Assembly (NCBI RefSeq): GCF_000725885.1
Contig: NZ_JODR01000047.1
Span: 1-18,047 of the forward strand
Reading direction: 5' to 3'
Source: Streptomyces albus subsp. albus
GTDB lineage: Bacteria; Actinomycetota; Actinomycetes; Streptomycetales; Streptomycetaceae
DNA length: 18,047 bases
Part shown: positions 7,675 through 15,162 of the stretch, one piece after another
Layout of the letters: the number at the start of each line of letters is the position of its first letter
How positions within the stretch are numbered: position 1 is the first letter of the stretch
Position numbers and translations under genes: made by a program
The notes under the pieces: model-generated
What the model was told of the DNA's origin: nothing
The model's database searches: none
The model's input: only the letters and a program-made list of their open reading frames with translations

Positions 7675-8810
7675 GCGGTGGCCCCCGCCTTCTGCTCGGT
7701 GCCGTCCTGCTCGGTGCCCGCGCCGGCCCGGGCGCTCAGCTCCGCGCCGACCTCACGCTGCTGCCTGCGCAGCACGACGCGGCGGACGATCTCGTACGCG
7801 ATGACGACGCACAGCACGATGATCCCCTGCATGACGCCGACGATCTCCTGCGCGTAGCCCTCGAACTCCAGCTGGATGCCGGTGCGTTCCAAAAAGCCCC
7901 ACAGCAGCGCGGCGAGTGCCATGCCGAAGGGGTGGTTGCGGCCCAGCAGGGCGATGGCGATGCCGGTGAAGCCGACGCCGGTGGGGAAGTCGGTGCCGTA
8001 GCTGAAGGACTTGTTCAGCAGGGTCGGGATGCCGACGAGTCCGGCCACGGCACCCGACAGCAGCATGCTGGTGACGACCATCCGGCGGACGCTGACGCCG
8101 CTGGCGGAGGCCGCCGACTCGCTGCGGCCGACGGCCCGCAGGTCGAAGCCGAAGCGGGTGCGGCCGATCACGAACCAGTACGCCAGGCCGATGACGACGG
8201 CCACGACGACGGTGCCGTAGATGGGGTCCGGGTCGGTGGGGATCAGGAAGAACCGGCCGGATTCGGGGATGGTCGGCGTGTGGAAGAGGTTGCCGTCCTT
8301 GACGGCCAGCTTGTCCTCGGAGAGGAAGTAGCCGATCAGCGAGCCCGCGATGGAGTTCAGCATGATCGTGGTGATGACCTCGCTGACGCCGCGGGTCGTC
8401 CTGAGCACGCCCGCGATGCCCGCCCACAGGGCGCCGACGGCCATCGCCACGATGATGATGACGGGGATCTGGAGCACGCCGGGCAGCGCGAGCGCCCCGC
8501 CGACGACGGCGGCGAAGAACGCGGCGACGCGGTACTGCCCGTCCACGCCGATGTTGAAGAGGTTCATGCGGAAGCCGATGGCCACGGCCGCCGCCGACAG
8601 GTAGTACGGGATCGCCTTGTTGATGATCCACACCTGGCTGTCGCTCTTCGACCCGAAGTCGATCATCACGAAGAAGGCGTGGAAGGGGTCCTTGCCGGTC
8701 GCCAGGATCACCACGGAGGAGAGGACGAACGCGGCGAGCAGCGCCAGCGCGGGCGCGGCCAGCGCCTGGAGGACGGACTGGACGCCGAACTTCTCTTTCC
8801 AGCGGCTCAC
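7671..8810 (-). CDS. Nucleoside-type ABC transporter permease (first permease)
   Basis: A 379-aa polytopic membrane protein, partner of the next permease in a heterodimeric channel. The family motif NLFNIGVDGQ is at 83-92, and FDLRAVGRSESAASASGV is the cytoplasmic coupling loop, equivalent to GENPVAAESLGV in the partner. Hydrophobic helices run from about residue 15 to 345, and a charged tail (RRVVLRRQQREVG) follows. The start is GTG at 8810 inside a GTGA overlap with the ATPase stop, preceded by a G-rich stretch in the ATPase 3' end. The order BMP protein, ATPase, permease, permease is that of the YufNOPQ/NupN-Q family of guanosine or general nucleoside importers. Exact substrate range cannot be read from sequence. 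Confidence 0.93.
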   Translation of the reverse strand: MSRWKEKFGVQSVLQALAAPALALLAAFVLSSVVILATGKDPFHAFFVMIDFGSKSDSQVWIINKAIPYYLSAAAVAIGFRMNLFNIGVDGQYRVAAFFAAVVGGALALPGVLQIPVIIIVAMAVGALWAGIAGVLRTTRGVSEVITTIMLNSIAGSLIGYFLSEDKLAVKDGNLFHTPTIPESGRFFLIPTDPDPIYGTVVVAVVIGLAYWFVIGRTRFGFDLRAVGRSESAASASGVSVRRMVVTSMLLSGAVAGLVGIPTLLNKSFSYGTDFPTGVGFTGIAIALLGRNHPFGMALAALLWGFLERTGIQLEFEGYAQEIVGVMQGIIVLCVVIAYEIVRRVVLRRQQREVGAELSARAGAGTEQDGTEQKAGATA

Positions 8811-10450
8811 TTGTCGCCCCCCGTCGTCTCGTCCTGGTGCTCCAGGTGGCCGCTGGCCGCGCCGGTCATCGCCGAGCCCAGCTCCTCCGGGGTGACGTGC
8901 GCCGGGTCGGCATCGGCGACCAGCCGGCCCCGGTACATCACCCGCAGCGTGTCGGAGAGCCCGATCAGCTCGTCCAGGTCGGCGGAGATCAGCAGCACGG
9001 CCAGCCCCTCACGGCGGGCGGCGCGTATCTGGTCCCAGATCTGCGCCTGCGCGCCGACGTCCACACCACGGGTGGGGTGGGCGGCGATCAGCAGCTTGGG
9101 GTGGTGGCTCATCTCGCGGCCGACGATGAACTTCTGCTGGTTGCCGCCCGACAGACTGGCGGCGGTGACCTCGATACCGGGGGTGCGCACGTCGTACTCG
9201 GCGACGATGCGCTCCGCGTCGGCCCGCGCGTCCCCCAGGGCGAGCAGCTGCGGGGCGCCGGGTATGCCCAGCAGCGGGCCCTTCGTGTTGGGCTTCTCCG
9301 TGACGTGGCCCAGGATGCGGTTCTCCCACAGCGGGGCCTCCAGCAGCAGCCCGTGCCGGTGCCGGTCCTCGGGGATGTAGCCGATGCCGCTCTCCCGCCG
9401 CAGCCGGGTGGGGGCGTGCGTGAGGTCCTGGCCGTCCAGGGTGACGGTGCCGCCGTCCGGGTCGCTCATCCCCATGACGGCCTCGACGAGTTCGGCCTGT
9501 CCGTTGCCCTCCACACCGGCGATGCCCAGCACCTCGCCCTTGTGGATGGTGAAGGAGATGTCGTCCAGCACCGTGCGCCGCACACCGTCGGAGTCGGTCG
9601 CCGACAGCCGCAGCCCCTCCACCTTCAGCATCGGCACGTCGGTGACGGTGGACTCACGGGTCTCGGCGGTCGGCAGCTCGCTGCCGACCATCAGCTCCGC
9701 GAGCTGCTTGGGGCTGGTCTCCTGTGGCCGTACGGAGGCCACCGTCGTGCCGCGCCGGATGACGGTGATCGCGTCGGCGACGGACAGCACCTCGCCCAGC
9801 TTGTGCGAGATGAACAGAACGGTCAGACCCTCGGCCTTCAGCTCCCGCAGGTTGGCGAAGAGCGCGTCGACCTCCTGCGGCACCAGCACCGCCGTCGGCT
9901 CGTCCAGGATGAGCGTGCGGGCGCCCCGGTAGAGGGCCTTGAGGATCTCCACCCGCTGCCGGTCGGCGACCCCGAGTTCCTCGACCAGGGCGTCGGGGCG
10001 GACCCCGAGCTGGTAGGCGTCCGACAGCTCCTTGATCTTCTTGCGGGCGCGGGCACCGATGCCGTGCAGCTTCTCCGCGCCGAGCACGGTGTTCTCCAGC
10101 ACGGTGAGGTTGTCGGCCAGCATGAAGTGCTGGTGCACCATGCCGATGCCGCGCGCGATGGCGTCGGCGGGGCTGTGCAGGGTGACGGGCTCCCCGTCGA
10201 TGCTGATGGTGCCCTCGTCCGGCCGCTGCATGCCGTAGAGGATCTTCATCAGGGTGGACTTGCCCGCACCGTTCTCACCGACGAGCGCGTGCACGGTGCC
10301 GCGGTGCACCGTGATGTCGATGTCGCGGTTGGCGACGACGCCGGGGAACCGTTTGGTGATGCCGCGCAGTTCGACGGCCGTCCCGGAACCGCCGGGCCCT
10401 GGGCCCGCCCCGGGCGGCGCCGTGCTGCTGCCGCTGGACTCGCTGGACAC
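8807..10450 (-). CDS. Two-domain ABC transporter ATPase (nucleoside importer)
   Basis: Hydrolyses ATP to drive the two permeases; peripheral on the inner face of the membrane. It is a fused pair of nucleotide-binding domains, as in RbsA/YufO proteins. The first has Walker A GENGAGKST at about 58-66, a LILDEPTAVL Walker B, and a signature degenerated to LGVADRQRVE. The second lacks a normal Walker A lysine (GVEGNGQAELVE), keeps LSGGNQQK and has LLIAAHPTRGVD, with His where the catalytic Glu usually sits. Degenerate second sites are normal in this family, so one active site is expected. A GTG start at 10450 (547 aa) is preferred because AGGGAG lies 12 bases upstream. A GTG at 10525 would add 25 Pro/Arg-rich residues and overlap a hairpin, with no ribosome site. 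The N-terminal Ser/Pro/Gly-rich stretch of about 20 residues is probably disordered. Confidence 0.93.
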   Translation of the reverse strand: MSSESSGSSTAPPGAGPGPGGSGTAVELRGITKRFPGVVANRDIDITVHRGTVHALVGENGAGKSTLMKILYGMQRPDEGTISIDGEPVTLHSPADAIARGIGMVHQHFMLADNLTVLENTVLGAEKLHGIGARARKKIKELSDAYQLGVRPDALVEELGVADRQRVEILKALYRGARTLILDEPTAVLVPQEVDALFANLRELKAEGLTVLFISHKLGEVLSVADAITVIRRGTTVASVRPQETSPKQLAELMVGSELPTAETRESTVTDVPMLKVEGLRLSATDSDGVRRTVLDDISFTIHKGEVLGIAGVEGNGQAELVEAVMGMSDPDGGTVTLDGQDLTHAPTRLRRESGIGYIPEDRHRHGLLLEAPLWENRILGHVTEKPNTKGPLLGIPGAPQLLALGDARADAERIVAEYDVRTPGIEVTAASLSGGNQQKFIVGREMSHHPKLLIAAHPTRGVDVGAQAQIWDQIRAARREGLAVLLISADLDELIGLSDTLRVMYRGRLVADADPAHVTPEELGSAMTGAASGHLEHQDETTGGDK

Positions 10451-10528
10451 TTGACTGACGCGCTCCCTGATTGAGCTGGGCTCCCGGACGGGAGAGGTAC
10501 GCCGCCCCGGCGGAAAGGGGGGCACAGG

Positions 10529-10579
10529 GAGGACGGCCCCGCACGCCGCGCTGTCCGCGCACCGTCCGGGGCCGCCCTC
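10529..10579 (-). terminator. Stem-loop between the lipoprotein and ATPase genes
   Basis: Bases 10529-10541 (GAGGACGGCCCCG) pair with 10567-10579 (CGGGGCCGCCCTC) over 13 positions with one A-C mismatch, closing a 25-base loop. It begins ten bases after the BMP gene stop. There is no T-run. In ABC operons such an element after the binding-protein gene commonly stabilises upstream mRNA or partly terminates transcription, giving an excess of binding protein. A small competing hairpin, GCCCT/AGGGC, lies at 10574-10587. Confidence 0.55.
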
Positions 10580-10588
10580 ACGAGGGCA

Positions 10589-11623
10589 TCACGGCCGGGC
10601 CGGAACCTTGACCTTGCCCGAGATGATGTCTTCCTTGGCCTTGTTGATGTCGTCCATGACGTCGTCGACGAAACCGCCGGAAGTCGCGACCGAGACGCCG
10701 TCCTCCTTCAGCGAGAACGTCTGGTTCCCCTTGAGCGGCTTGCCGTCCTTCACGCTCTTGATCAGCTCGTAGACGGCGACGTCCACGTTCTTGACCGACG
10801 AGGTCAGGATCGCGTTCTTGTACTTCTCCAGGCCCTTCTGCCGGTACTGGTCGGAGTCGACCCCGATGGCCCAGGCGCCCTTCTTCTTGCTGACCTGCTC
10901 GATGGAACCGGCACCCGACTGGCCCGCCGCGCTGTAGATGACGTCGTTGCCGCGGGCCAGCATGCCCTTGGCCATGCTCTTGGCGCGGGCCGGGTCGTTG
11001 AAGCCCTTGTCGGACTCCTTGTAGAGGTAGTCGACCTCGACCTTGATCTTCGGGTTGGTGTCCTTGACGCCCTTGACGTAGCCGGCCTCGAACTTCTGGA
11101 TGAGCGCGTTGTCCACGCCGCCGATGAAGGAGACCTTGTCCGTCTTCGTCTTCTTCGCCGCGGCAACGCCCACCAGGTAGGAGGACTCGTTCTCCGCGAA
11201 CGTCATGCCGACCACGTTCTTGGTGTGGGACTGCTCGTCCACCACACCGAAGGTCGTGTCGGGGAAGTCCTTGGCCACCTTGTTGATCGACTTGCCGTAG
11301 TTGAAGCCGACGCCAATGACCGGATTGTAGCCGTCCTTGGCGAGCGAGATGAGCCGCTGCTCGCGGGTCTCCTCCGTCTCGTTGTTCCCGGCCGTCATCT
11401 CCTTGGTCTTGACGCCGAGTTCCTTCTCGGCCTTGTCCGTGCCGCGGGCCGCCGCCTCGTTGAAGGAGTGGTCGTCCCGCCCCCCGACGTCGAAGGCGAG
11501 CCCGACGCCCTTGTTCTTCTTGCCACCGCCCGACTCCGTAGAGCTCTCACCGCACGCGGTGGCCGTCAGTGCGAGAGTCGCGGTGGCGGTGACCGCGGCA
11601 GCCAGCTTTGTTACCCGACGCAA
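10589..11623 (-). CDS. BMP/PnrA-family nucleoside-binding lipoprotein
   Basis: Extracytoplasmic solute-binding lipoprotein that captures nucleosides for the ABC complex encoded downstream. The chosen start is a TTG at 11621-11623: GAAGGGGA (complement of 11629-11636) lies five bases upstream, and the product then begins with a compact signal peptide, MRRVTKLAAAV..., ending in a lipobox-like ALTATAC with Cys24. Longer in-frame starts add Cys/Arg-rich residues unlike a signal peptide. The mature protein (about 320 aa) opens with a Ser/Gly/Lys-rich linker, then GVGLAFDVGGRDDHSFNEAA, the conserved first strand and DDHSFN ligand loop of the PnrA/TmpC/MedB family. VGVGFNYG and AAGQSGAGS also fit this family. 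It heads the importer genes and has its own predicted promoter. The lysine-rich composition is typical of these exported proteins. Confidence 0.94.
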   Translation of the reverse strand: MRRVTKLAAAVTATATLALTATACGESSTESGGGKKNKGVGLAFDVGGRDDHSFNEAAARGTDKAEKELGVKTKEMTAGNNETEETREQRLISLAKDGYNPVIGVGFNYGKSINKVAKDFPDTTFGVVDEQSHTKNVVGMTFAENESSYLVGVAAAKKTKTDKVSFIGGVDNALIQKFEAGYVKGVKDTNPKIKVEVDYLYKESDKGFNDPARAKSMAKGMLARGNDVIYSAAGQSGAGSIEQVSKKKGAWAIGVDSDQYRQKGLEKYKNAILTSSVKNVDVAVYELIKSVKDGKPLKGNQTFSLKEDGVSVATSGGFVDDVMDDINKAKEDIISGKVKVPARP

Positions 11624-11695
11624 CGGAGTCCCCTTCGAGTCGTGGAAGCACCGGTTCCGGCACCGCAGTTGGGTTCCGGCCCTTGAGACGGCCAC

Positions 11696-11724
11696 AGATT
11701 AACGCGCGTAGATTTCCAGCAGAA
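11696..11724 (-). promoter_or_regulatory. Predicted promoter of the lipoprotein/importer operon
   Basis: On the - strand a -10-like TAATCT (complement of 11696-11701) lies 17 bases from a weak -35-like TTCTGC (complement of 11719-11724). It sits in a locally AT-richer patch about 73 bases before the TTG start. The -10 matches TAnnnT and the spacing is right; the -35 is poor. No operator was identified. Confidence 0.45.
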
Positions 11725-11825
11725 GGAGACGGGAACCAGCCGTTATCGGATCGTCGCGAACGCGCTATGCGGATCGTCGCCGACGGATCGCGCGGATTGC
11801 CCCGGAAGGGCTGTTCGGATGGCCG

Positions 11826-11879
11826 CGGACGGGCTGTCCCGATCGCCGCGAATGCCCTGCAGGGATCGACGCGGACGGG
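11826..11879. repeat. 54-bp direct repeat, copy 1
   Basis: Bases 11826-11879 are identical to 11928-11981. The unit begins CGGACGGGCTGTCCCGATCG and contains the palindrome CCCTGCAGGG. Period is 102 bases. After one mismatch (C versus T) the copies share a further CGTGCG. Both copies lie upstream of the predicted BMP promoter. Confidence 0.93.
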
Positions 11880-11927
11880 CCGTGCGGGCCCCGGGCGGGC
11901 GGGGCGGACGGGCTGCGCGGGGCGGGG

Positions 11928-11981
11928 CGGACGGGCTGTCCCGATCGCCGCGAATGCCCTGCAGGGATCGACGCGGACGGG
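11928..11981. repeat. 54-bp direct repeat, copy 2
   Basis: Second copy of the 54-base unit, identical base for base to 11826-11879. The 48 bases between the copies are GC-rich with internal GGGCGGACGGGCTG-like echoes, suggesting slippage or duplication within a larger degenerate array. Confidence 0.93.
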
Positions 11982-12048
11982 TCGTGCGCAGCGGGGCGAA
12001 CGGGCTGCGCGGGGCGGGGGCTCGAACGGGCGGGGCCGCCCCATGCGG

Positions 12049-12067
12049 CCGGGCCGGAAAGGCCCGG
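12049..12067 (-). terminator. Hairpin downstream of the amidohydrolase gene
   Basis: CCGGGCC at 12049-12055 and GGCCCGG at 12061-12067 form a 7-bp GC stem with a five-base GGAAA loop. It lies 21 bases beyond the amidohydrolase stop in its direction of transcription. There is no U-tract, which is common for actinobacterial terminators. If real, it separates the amidohydrolase from the importer operon. Confidence 0.45.
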
Positions 12068-12088
12068 GCCGGGGACGGCCCCCGCCGG

Positions 12089-13375
12089 TCACGAACGGCG
12101 CAGCAGCACCGCCGCCGTGAACAGCTCCACGCCGGTGGTGATGGCACCCTCGTCGGCGTCGAAATCGCCCTGGTGCAGATCGCGCACCCGGCGCTCCCCC
12201 GCCGGCCGCACCCCCAGCCGGGCCATCGCGCCCGGCACGTGCTCCAGATACCAGGAGAAGTCCTCACCGCCCAGACTCTGCTCGGTGGTCTCCACCGCCG
12301 CAGCGCCCGCACGCGCGGTCATCGCCTCCCGCAACAGCGCCGTCGCCGAGGGCTCGTTGACCACCGGCGGCACGCCGCGCACATACGTCAGCTCGCACTT
12401 GGCCCGGTGCAGCGTCGCCACCTCGTCGATCGCCGCGTGCACCAGATCCGGCGCCTCACGCCACGTCGGCAGATCCAGGCAGCGCAGGGTGCCCGACAGC
12501 TCCGCGCGCTGCGGGATGACGTTCGAGGCGTGCCCCGACTCGATCCGCCCCCACGTCAGGGCCAGCCCCGACCGGGCGTCCACCCGGCGTGACAGCAGGG
12601 CCGGCGCCTCCGTGACCAGCTTGGCCGCCGCCGTCACCAGATCGGTCGTCAGGTGCGGGCGGGCCGTGTGGCCCCCGGCACCGCTGAGGACCACCTCCAG
12701 CCGGTCGCACGCCGAGGTGATCGGGCCGGCCCGCAGCCCGATGCGGCCCACGTCCACCCGCGGATCGCAGTGCACCGCCAGGATCGACCCGACCCCTTCC
12801 AGCACACCGCAGTCCACCGCGTCGGAAGCGCCGCCCGGCAGCACCTCCTCGGCCGGCTGGAACAGCAGCCGCACCGGACGCGGCAGGGCCCCGGCACGTG
12901 CCAGCTCCGCCAGCACCAGCCCGGCGCCGAGCACCACCGTGGTGTGCACGTCGTGCCCGCAGGCGTGCGCCCGGCCCGGCACCGTCGAGCGGTAGGACAC
13001 CTCCTTGGTGTCCGGGATGGGCAGCGCGTCGATGTCCGCGCGCAGCGCCAGCATGGGCGCGCTCTCCTGGACACCGCCCTCCGCCGTGCCCGCCGGCTCC
13101 GCGCCGGTCCCCGGATGGATGTCGCAGATCAGCCCCGTGCCCATCGCCAGCACCCGGGGCCGCAGCCCGGCGCGCTCCAGCCGGGTCTTGAGCGCTGTCG
13201 TCGTGCGGAACTCCTGGTTGCCCAGCTCCGGATGCATATGGATGTCACGCCGGAAAGCGATGAGCTCTCGCCGTAGGGGTTCGGTCAGGCGGCCGGGAAG
13301 CTCGGGCAGTACGCCGGCGGCTCCGCGTGCGTCTACCTCTACCTCCGGAGCTGCAGGGGACAGGAGTTCGTTCAT
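12089..13375 (-). CDS. M20-family amidohydrolase (aminoacylase/carboxypeptidase-like)
   Basis: Probable metal-dependent cytoplasmic hydrolase that cleaves an N-acyl or amide bond of an amino-acid-like substrate; the substrate is unknown. The 428-aa product has the M20D layout: FRRDIHMHPELGNQE (41-55), LRADIDALP (111-119), HACGHDVHTT (137-146) with metal ligands Cys139 and His141, QPAEE with Glu176/177, AVHCDP with His202, a central dimerisation domain containing SGAGGHTARPH, and a late DLHQGDF with the last His. ATG at 13375 gives a normal N-terminus. There is no Shine-Dalgarno site, but a TAGTCT -10-like hexamer ends seven bases before the ATG, so a leaderless transcript is possible. It lies on the same strand as the nucleoside importer but is separated by 465 bases and a hairpin, so cotranscription is uncertain. 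Confidence 0.92.
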   Translation of the reverse strand: MNELLSPAAPEVEVDARGAAGVLPELPGRLTEPLRRELIAFRRDIHMHPELGNQEFRTTTALKTRLERAGLRPRVLAMGTGLICDIHPGTGAEPAGTAEGGVQESAPMLALRADIDALPIPDTKEVSYRSTVPGRAHACGHDVHTTVVLGAGLVLAELARAGALPRPVRLLFQPAEEVLPGGASDAVDCGVLEGVGSILAVHCDPRVDVGRIGLRAGPITSACDRLEVVLSGAGGHTARPHLTTDLVTAAAKLVTEAPALLSRRVDARSGLALTWGRIESGHASNVIPQRAELSGTLRCLDLPTWREAPDLVHAAIDEVATLHRAKCELTYVRGVPPVVNEPSATALLREAMTARAGAAAVETTEQSLGGEDFSWYLEHVPGAMARLGVRPAGERRVRDLHQGDFDADEGAITTGVELFTAAVLLRRS

Positions 13376-13382
13376 GGTGCGA

Positions 13383-13476
13383 AGACTAGGCCCACCGCGA
13401 CCGCAACTCACTAGAGATCCCCCAAAGTTCAACCTCACAGGGGAAGAAAATCTAGGCCGTGCGGCGGTTATGTCCC
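13383..13476 (-). promoter_or_regulatory. Candidate promoters of the amidohydrolase gene
   Basis: Two alternatives are visible on the - strand. TAGTCT (complement of 13383-13388) would place transcription at or next to the ATG, giving leaderless mRNA and explaining the absent ribosome site; no good -35 accompanies it. TAGATT (complement of 13449-13454), with GGGACA 16 bases upstream (complement of 13471-13476), would give a leader of about 65 bases. Neither has been tested. Confidence 0.35.
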
Positions 13477-13538
13477 CTTGCGGTTGGGTATAGCTGTTCG
13501 CTTGCCCGCACGCCCACACGCTGCCTGACAGCGGAGTG

Positions 13539-13550
13539 CCGGGTACCCGG
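13539..13550. promoter_or_regulatory. 12-bp perfect palindrome in the divergent intergenic region
   Basis: CCGGGTACCCGG is a perfect 12-base palindrome between the divergent amidohydrolase and XRE regulator genes. It could be an operator half-site pair or a chance GC-rich palindrome. Confidence 0.3.
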
Positions 13551-13566
13551 GGGGCGCACCGGTATG

Positions 13567-13578
13567 CAGCACATGCTG
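13567..13578. promoter_or_regulatory. Inverted repeat CAGCA-CA-TGCTG, possible XRE operator
   Basis: A 5-base perfect inverted repeat with a two-base spacer, about 52 bases before the XRE regulator start and just upstream of where its -35 region should be. XRE-family regulators often bind short dyads of this kind and autoregulate. The location is suggestive, but only one copy is seen. Confidence 0.35.
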
Positions 13579-13618
13579 GCGGCGCGGGAAGGTCTGCCGC
13601 CACGCCTCCTGCCCGGCG

Positions 13619-13624
13619 TAGCCT
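13619..13624 (+). promoter_or_regulatory. -10-like element for a leaderless XRE regulator transcript
   Basis: TAGCCT fits TAnnnT and ends six bases before the ATG at 13631, which itself has no Shine-Dalgarno sequence. That spacing would start transcription at or within a base of the A of ATG. No clear -35 is present. Confidence 0.45.
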
Positions 13625-13630
13625 GAGCCC

Positions 13631-14842
13631 ATGGCTGAGCACCTGGGCGACCGGCTGGCACGTCTGCGGCGCCTCGCCGACCTGACGCAGGAGGGCCTGG
13701 CCGAACGCTCCGGCGTCTGTGCCGACGTTGTACGCAAACTCGAACAGAAGCGGAAGCACAGCGCCCGGCTGCCCACCTTGCACGCCCTCGCCCGCGGGCT
13801 CGGAGTGGAGCTGACGGCGCTGCTCGGAGACCCGCCCGCGGTCCCGTCCACCGGAGCGGCCGATCCACCCCAGCTGGTGGCCCTGCGTCGCGCGGTCATG
13901 CCGCCCCTGTTCGGCCCCCCGCCCGACCCGGCTGGAGCCGAGCGGCTGTCCCTGCCACTCCTGCGCCAGGAGATCTCGGACGGCTGGACCCTCTACCACG
14001 ACGCCGCGTTCGGACGCCTCATGGACGTCCTGCCCGGCATCGTCACCGACGCGCGCTTCGCCGCCTCCGTCGGGCGGGCCGACGAGCGTGCCGCCGGACA
14101 AGCAGCGTTGGCCAAGGCACTGCAGCTGGCCGGACACCTGGCCATCCGGCTGGGTAAGACCGACCTCGCCCTCTCGGCCCTGGAACGCGCCATGCACGCC
14201 GCCGCCGACTCCCCGGATCCACTGCTCGTGCCGATGATCAGCAACAGCGTCGCGTGGAACTACCAACGCCAGAACCGGCTCGCCGACGCGGAACACCTGG
14301 CCGTGCATGCCGCCGACGGGGTCGAGCAACGGTACGGCCACACCGCCGAGGGGGTCCGGGTGTGGGGCGGGCTGCTCATGTCGGCCGCCACCTCGGCCGC
14401 CCGCTCCGGCGACTACGGGACCGCCAACGCCATGATGACCACGGCGGAGAAGGCCGCCCAACGCCTGCGCACCCTGCCGCCCCCCGCGGACGGAAAGATG
14501 CTCTCCGTGTTCAGCCGGTCCTCCGTGCGGATCGAGCGCGTCCGTCTCGCCGTCCAGCACGCCCGGCCCCAGGAAGCGCTGGCGCTCGCCCGGGGAATAC
14601 GGCTCGGCGCCGACACGCCCCCGTCCTGGCGGACCTGGCTGCTGCTCGACGTGGCACAGGCACACGCCGACCTGGGGAACGCGGAAGGCGCCGTCAAAAC
14701 CCTCGAACGGCTGCGGCGCACCGCCCCGGCGTGGATGCGGCACCACACACAGGCCGTGTCGCTGGTCCGCGACCTGGCCGCGCGCCCCTCCCGGCCGCCC
14801 GGCGTGCGCAAGCTGGCCGAGTTCCTGGGCATCGCCGACTAG
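13631..14842 (+). CDS. XRE-family HTH transcriptional regulator with TPR-like C-terminus
   Basis: Probable DNA-binding regulator, 403 aa. Residues about 5-62 form a Cro/C1-type helix-turn-helix (LGDRLARLRRLADLTQEGLAERSG ... LPTLHALARGLGVELTALLG). After a Pro-rich linker (about 65-105), residues 110-390 are almost wholly alpha-helical, with Ala-rich TPR-like pairs such as AALAKALQLAGHLAIRLGKTDLALSALERAM and LLLDVAQAHADLGNAEGAVKTLERL. This is the common actinobacterial architecture in which a helical sensor binds a peptide, small molecule or protein. Its ligand cannot be deduced. The ATG lies directly behind a -10-like element and lacks a ribosome site, so translation may be leaderless. It is divergent from the amidohydrolase and followed on the same strand by two small genes. 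Confidence 0.9.
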   Translation: MAEHLGDRLARLRRLADLTQEGLAERSGVCADVVRKLEQKRKHSARLPTLHALARGLGVELTALLGDPPAVPSTGAADPPQLVALRRAVMPPLFGPPPDPAGAERLSLPLLRQEISDGWTLYHDAAFGRLMDVLPGIVTDARFAASVGRADERAAGQAALAKALQLAGHLAIRLGKTDLALSALERAMHAAADSPDPLLVPMISNSVAWNYQRQNRLADAEHLAVHAADGVEQRYGHTAEGVRVWGGLLMSAATSAARSGDYGTANAMMTTAEKAAQRLRTLPPPADGKMLSVFSRSSVRIERVRLAVQHARPQEALALARGIRLGADTPPSWRTWLLLDVAQAHADLGNAEGAVKTLERLRRTAPAWMRHHTQAVSLVRDLAARPSRPPGVRKLAEFLGIAD

Positions 14843-14969
14843 CCCGTGGAACTGGGACGTTACATCCCTTCTGAGGCTCCGCCCGCTGCTCCAGGGTTGG
14901 TACCGGAACAGCCCTCGCGACCGCGACCGACGGCCGGGGGACGCGGACGGACCGAGGAAGCAGACAGCC

Positions 14970-15161
14970 ATGACGCAGCCTGAAGACGAGTCGGACGAGA
15001 GCGTGCGGCGCCCCGTGTCCTGCGCCGACTGCGAGTGGTACCGCACGCAGGTCGCACGTGCCGCGGGAGACCCGAGACCACGCGCCGACCTCGAAGCACT
15101 GTTCGCCGCGCACCTGCGCAGGAAGCACGGGGACACCGCCCGTGTACTGCGGGGCGTCTGA
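14970..15161 (+). CDS. Small CxxC...HxxxxH putative zinc-binding protein (63 aa)
   Basis: Not assigned to a named family. The product is acidic at the N-terminus (MTQPEDESDE) and then carries Cys18-x2-Cys21, a 26-residue spacer, and His48-x4-His53 in CADCEWY ... HLRRKH, a pattern like a one-zinc C2H2 or treble-clef finger. The segment between the pairs is predicted helical and charged. GAGGAA lies 10 bases before the ATG. Codon use shows strong third-position GC. It lies 127 bases after the XRE regulator and one base before the next small gene, with which it is surely cotranslated. Similar small Cys/His proteins often accompany XRE regulators in Streptomyces; the role is unknown. Confidence 0.75.
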   Translation: MTQPEDESDESVRRPVSCADCEWYRTQVARAAGDPRPRADLEALFAAHLRRKHGDTARVLRGV

Positions 15162-15162
15162 C

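Larger units (their letters stand above)
11743..12048. other. Non-coding, repeat-rich gap upstream of the lipoprotein gene
   Basis: Most of the 465-base gap between the amidohydrolase stop and the BMP start. No convincing gene is seen; the open frames are Arg/Pro/Ala-rich artefacts of GC bias. The stretch is made of degenerate GGATCGTCGC-GACGG-like blocks (for example around 11744-11795), G/C-rich GGGCGGGGCGGACGGG runs, and a 54-base exact duplication listed separately. No tRNA or known RNA fold was recognised. Confidence 0.6.

Noticed and set aside
8807..10450. Broken ATPase because the second domain lacks a Walker A lysine
   Set aside because: A degenerate second nucleotide-binding site is usual in RbsA/YufO-type fused ATPases and does not indicate a pseudogene.
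11826..11981. CRISPR array from spaced direct repeats
   Set aside because: Only two copies, a 54-base unit, a GC-rich related sequence between them and no cas genes.
13376..15136. Upstream in-frame extension of the amidohydrolase to about 1015 aa
   Set aside because: The extra 587 residues run antisense through the XRE regulator, have no domain, and precede a normal M20 N-terminus at the ATG at 13375.
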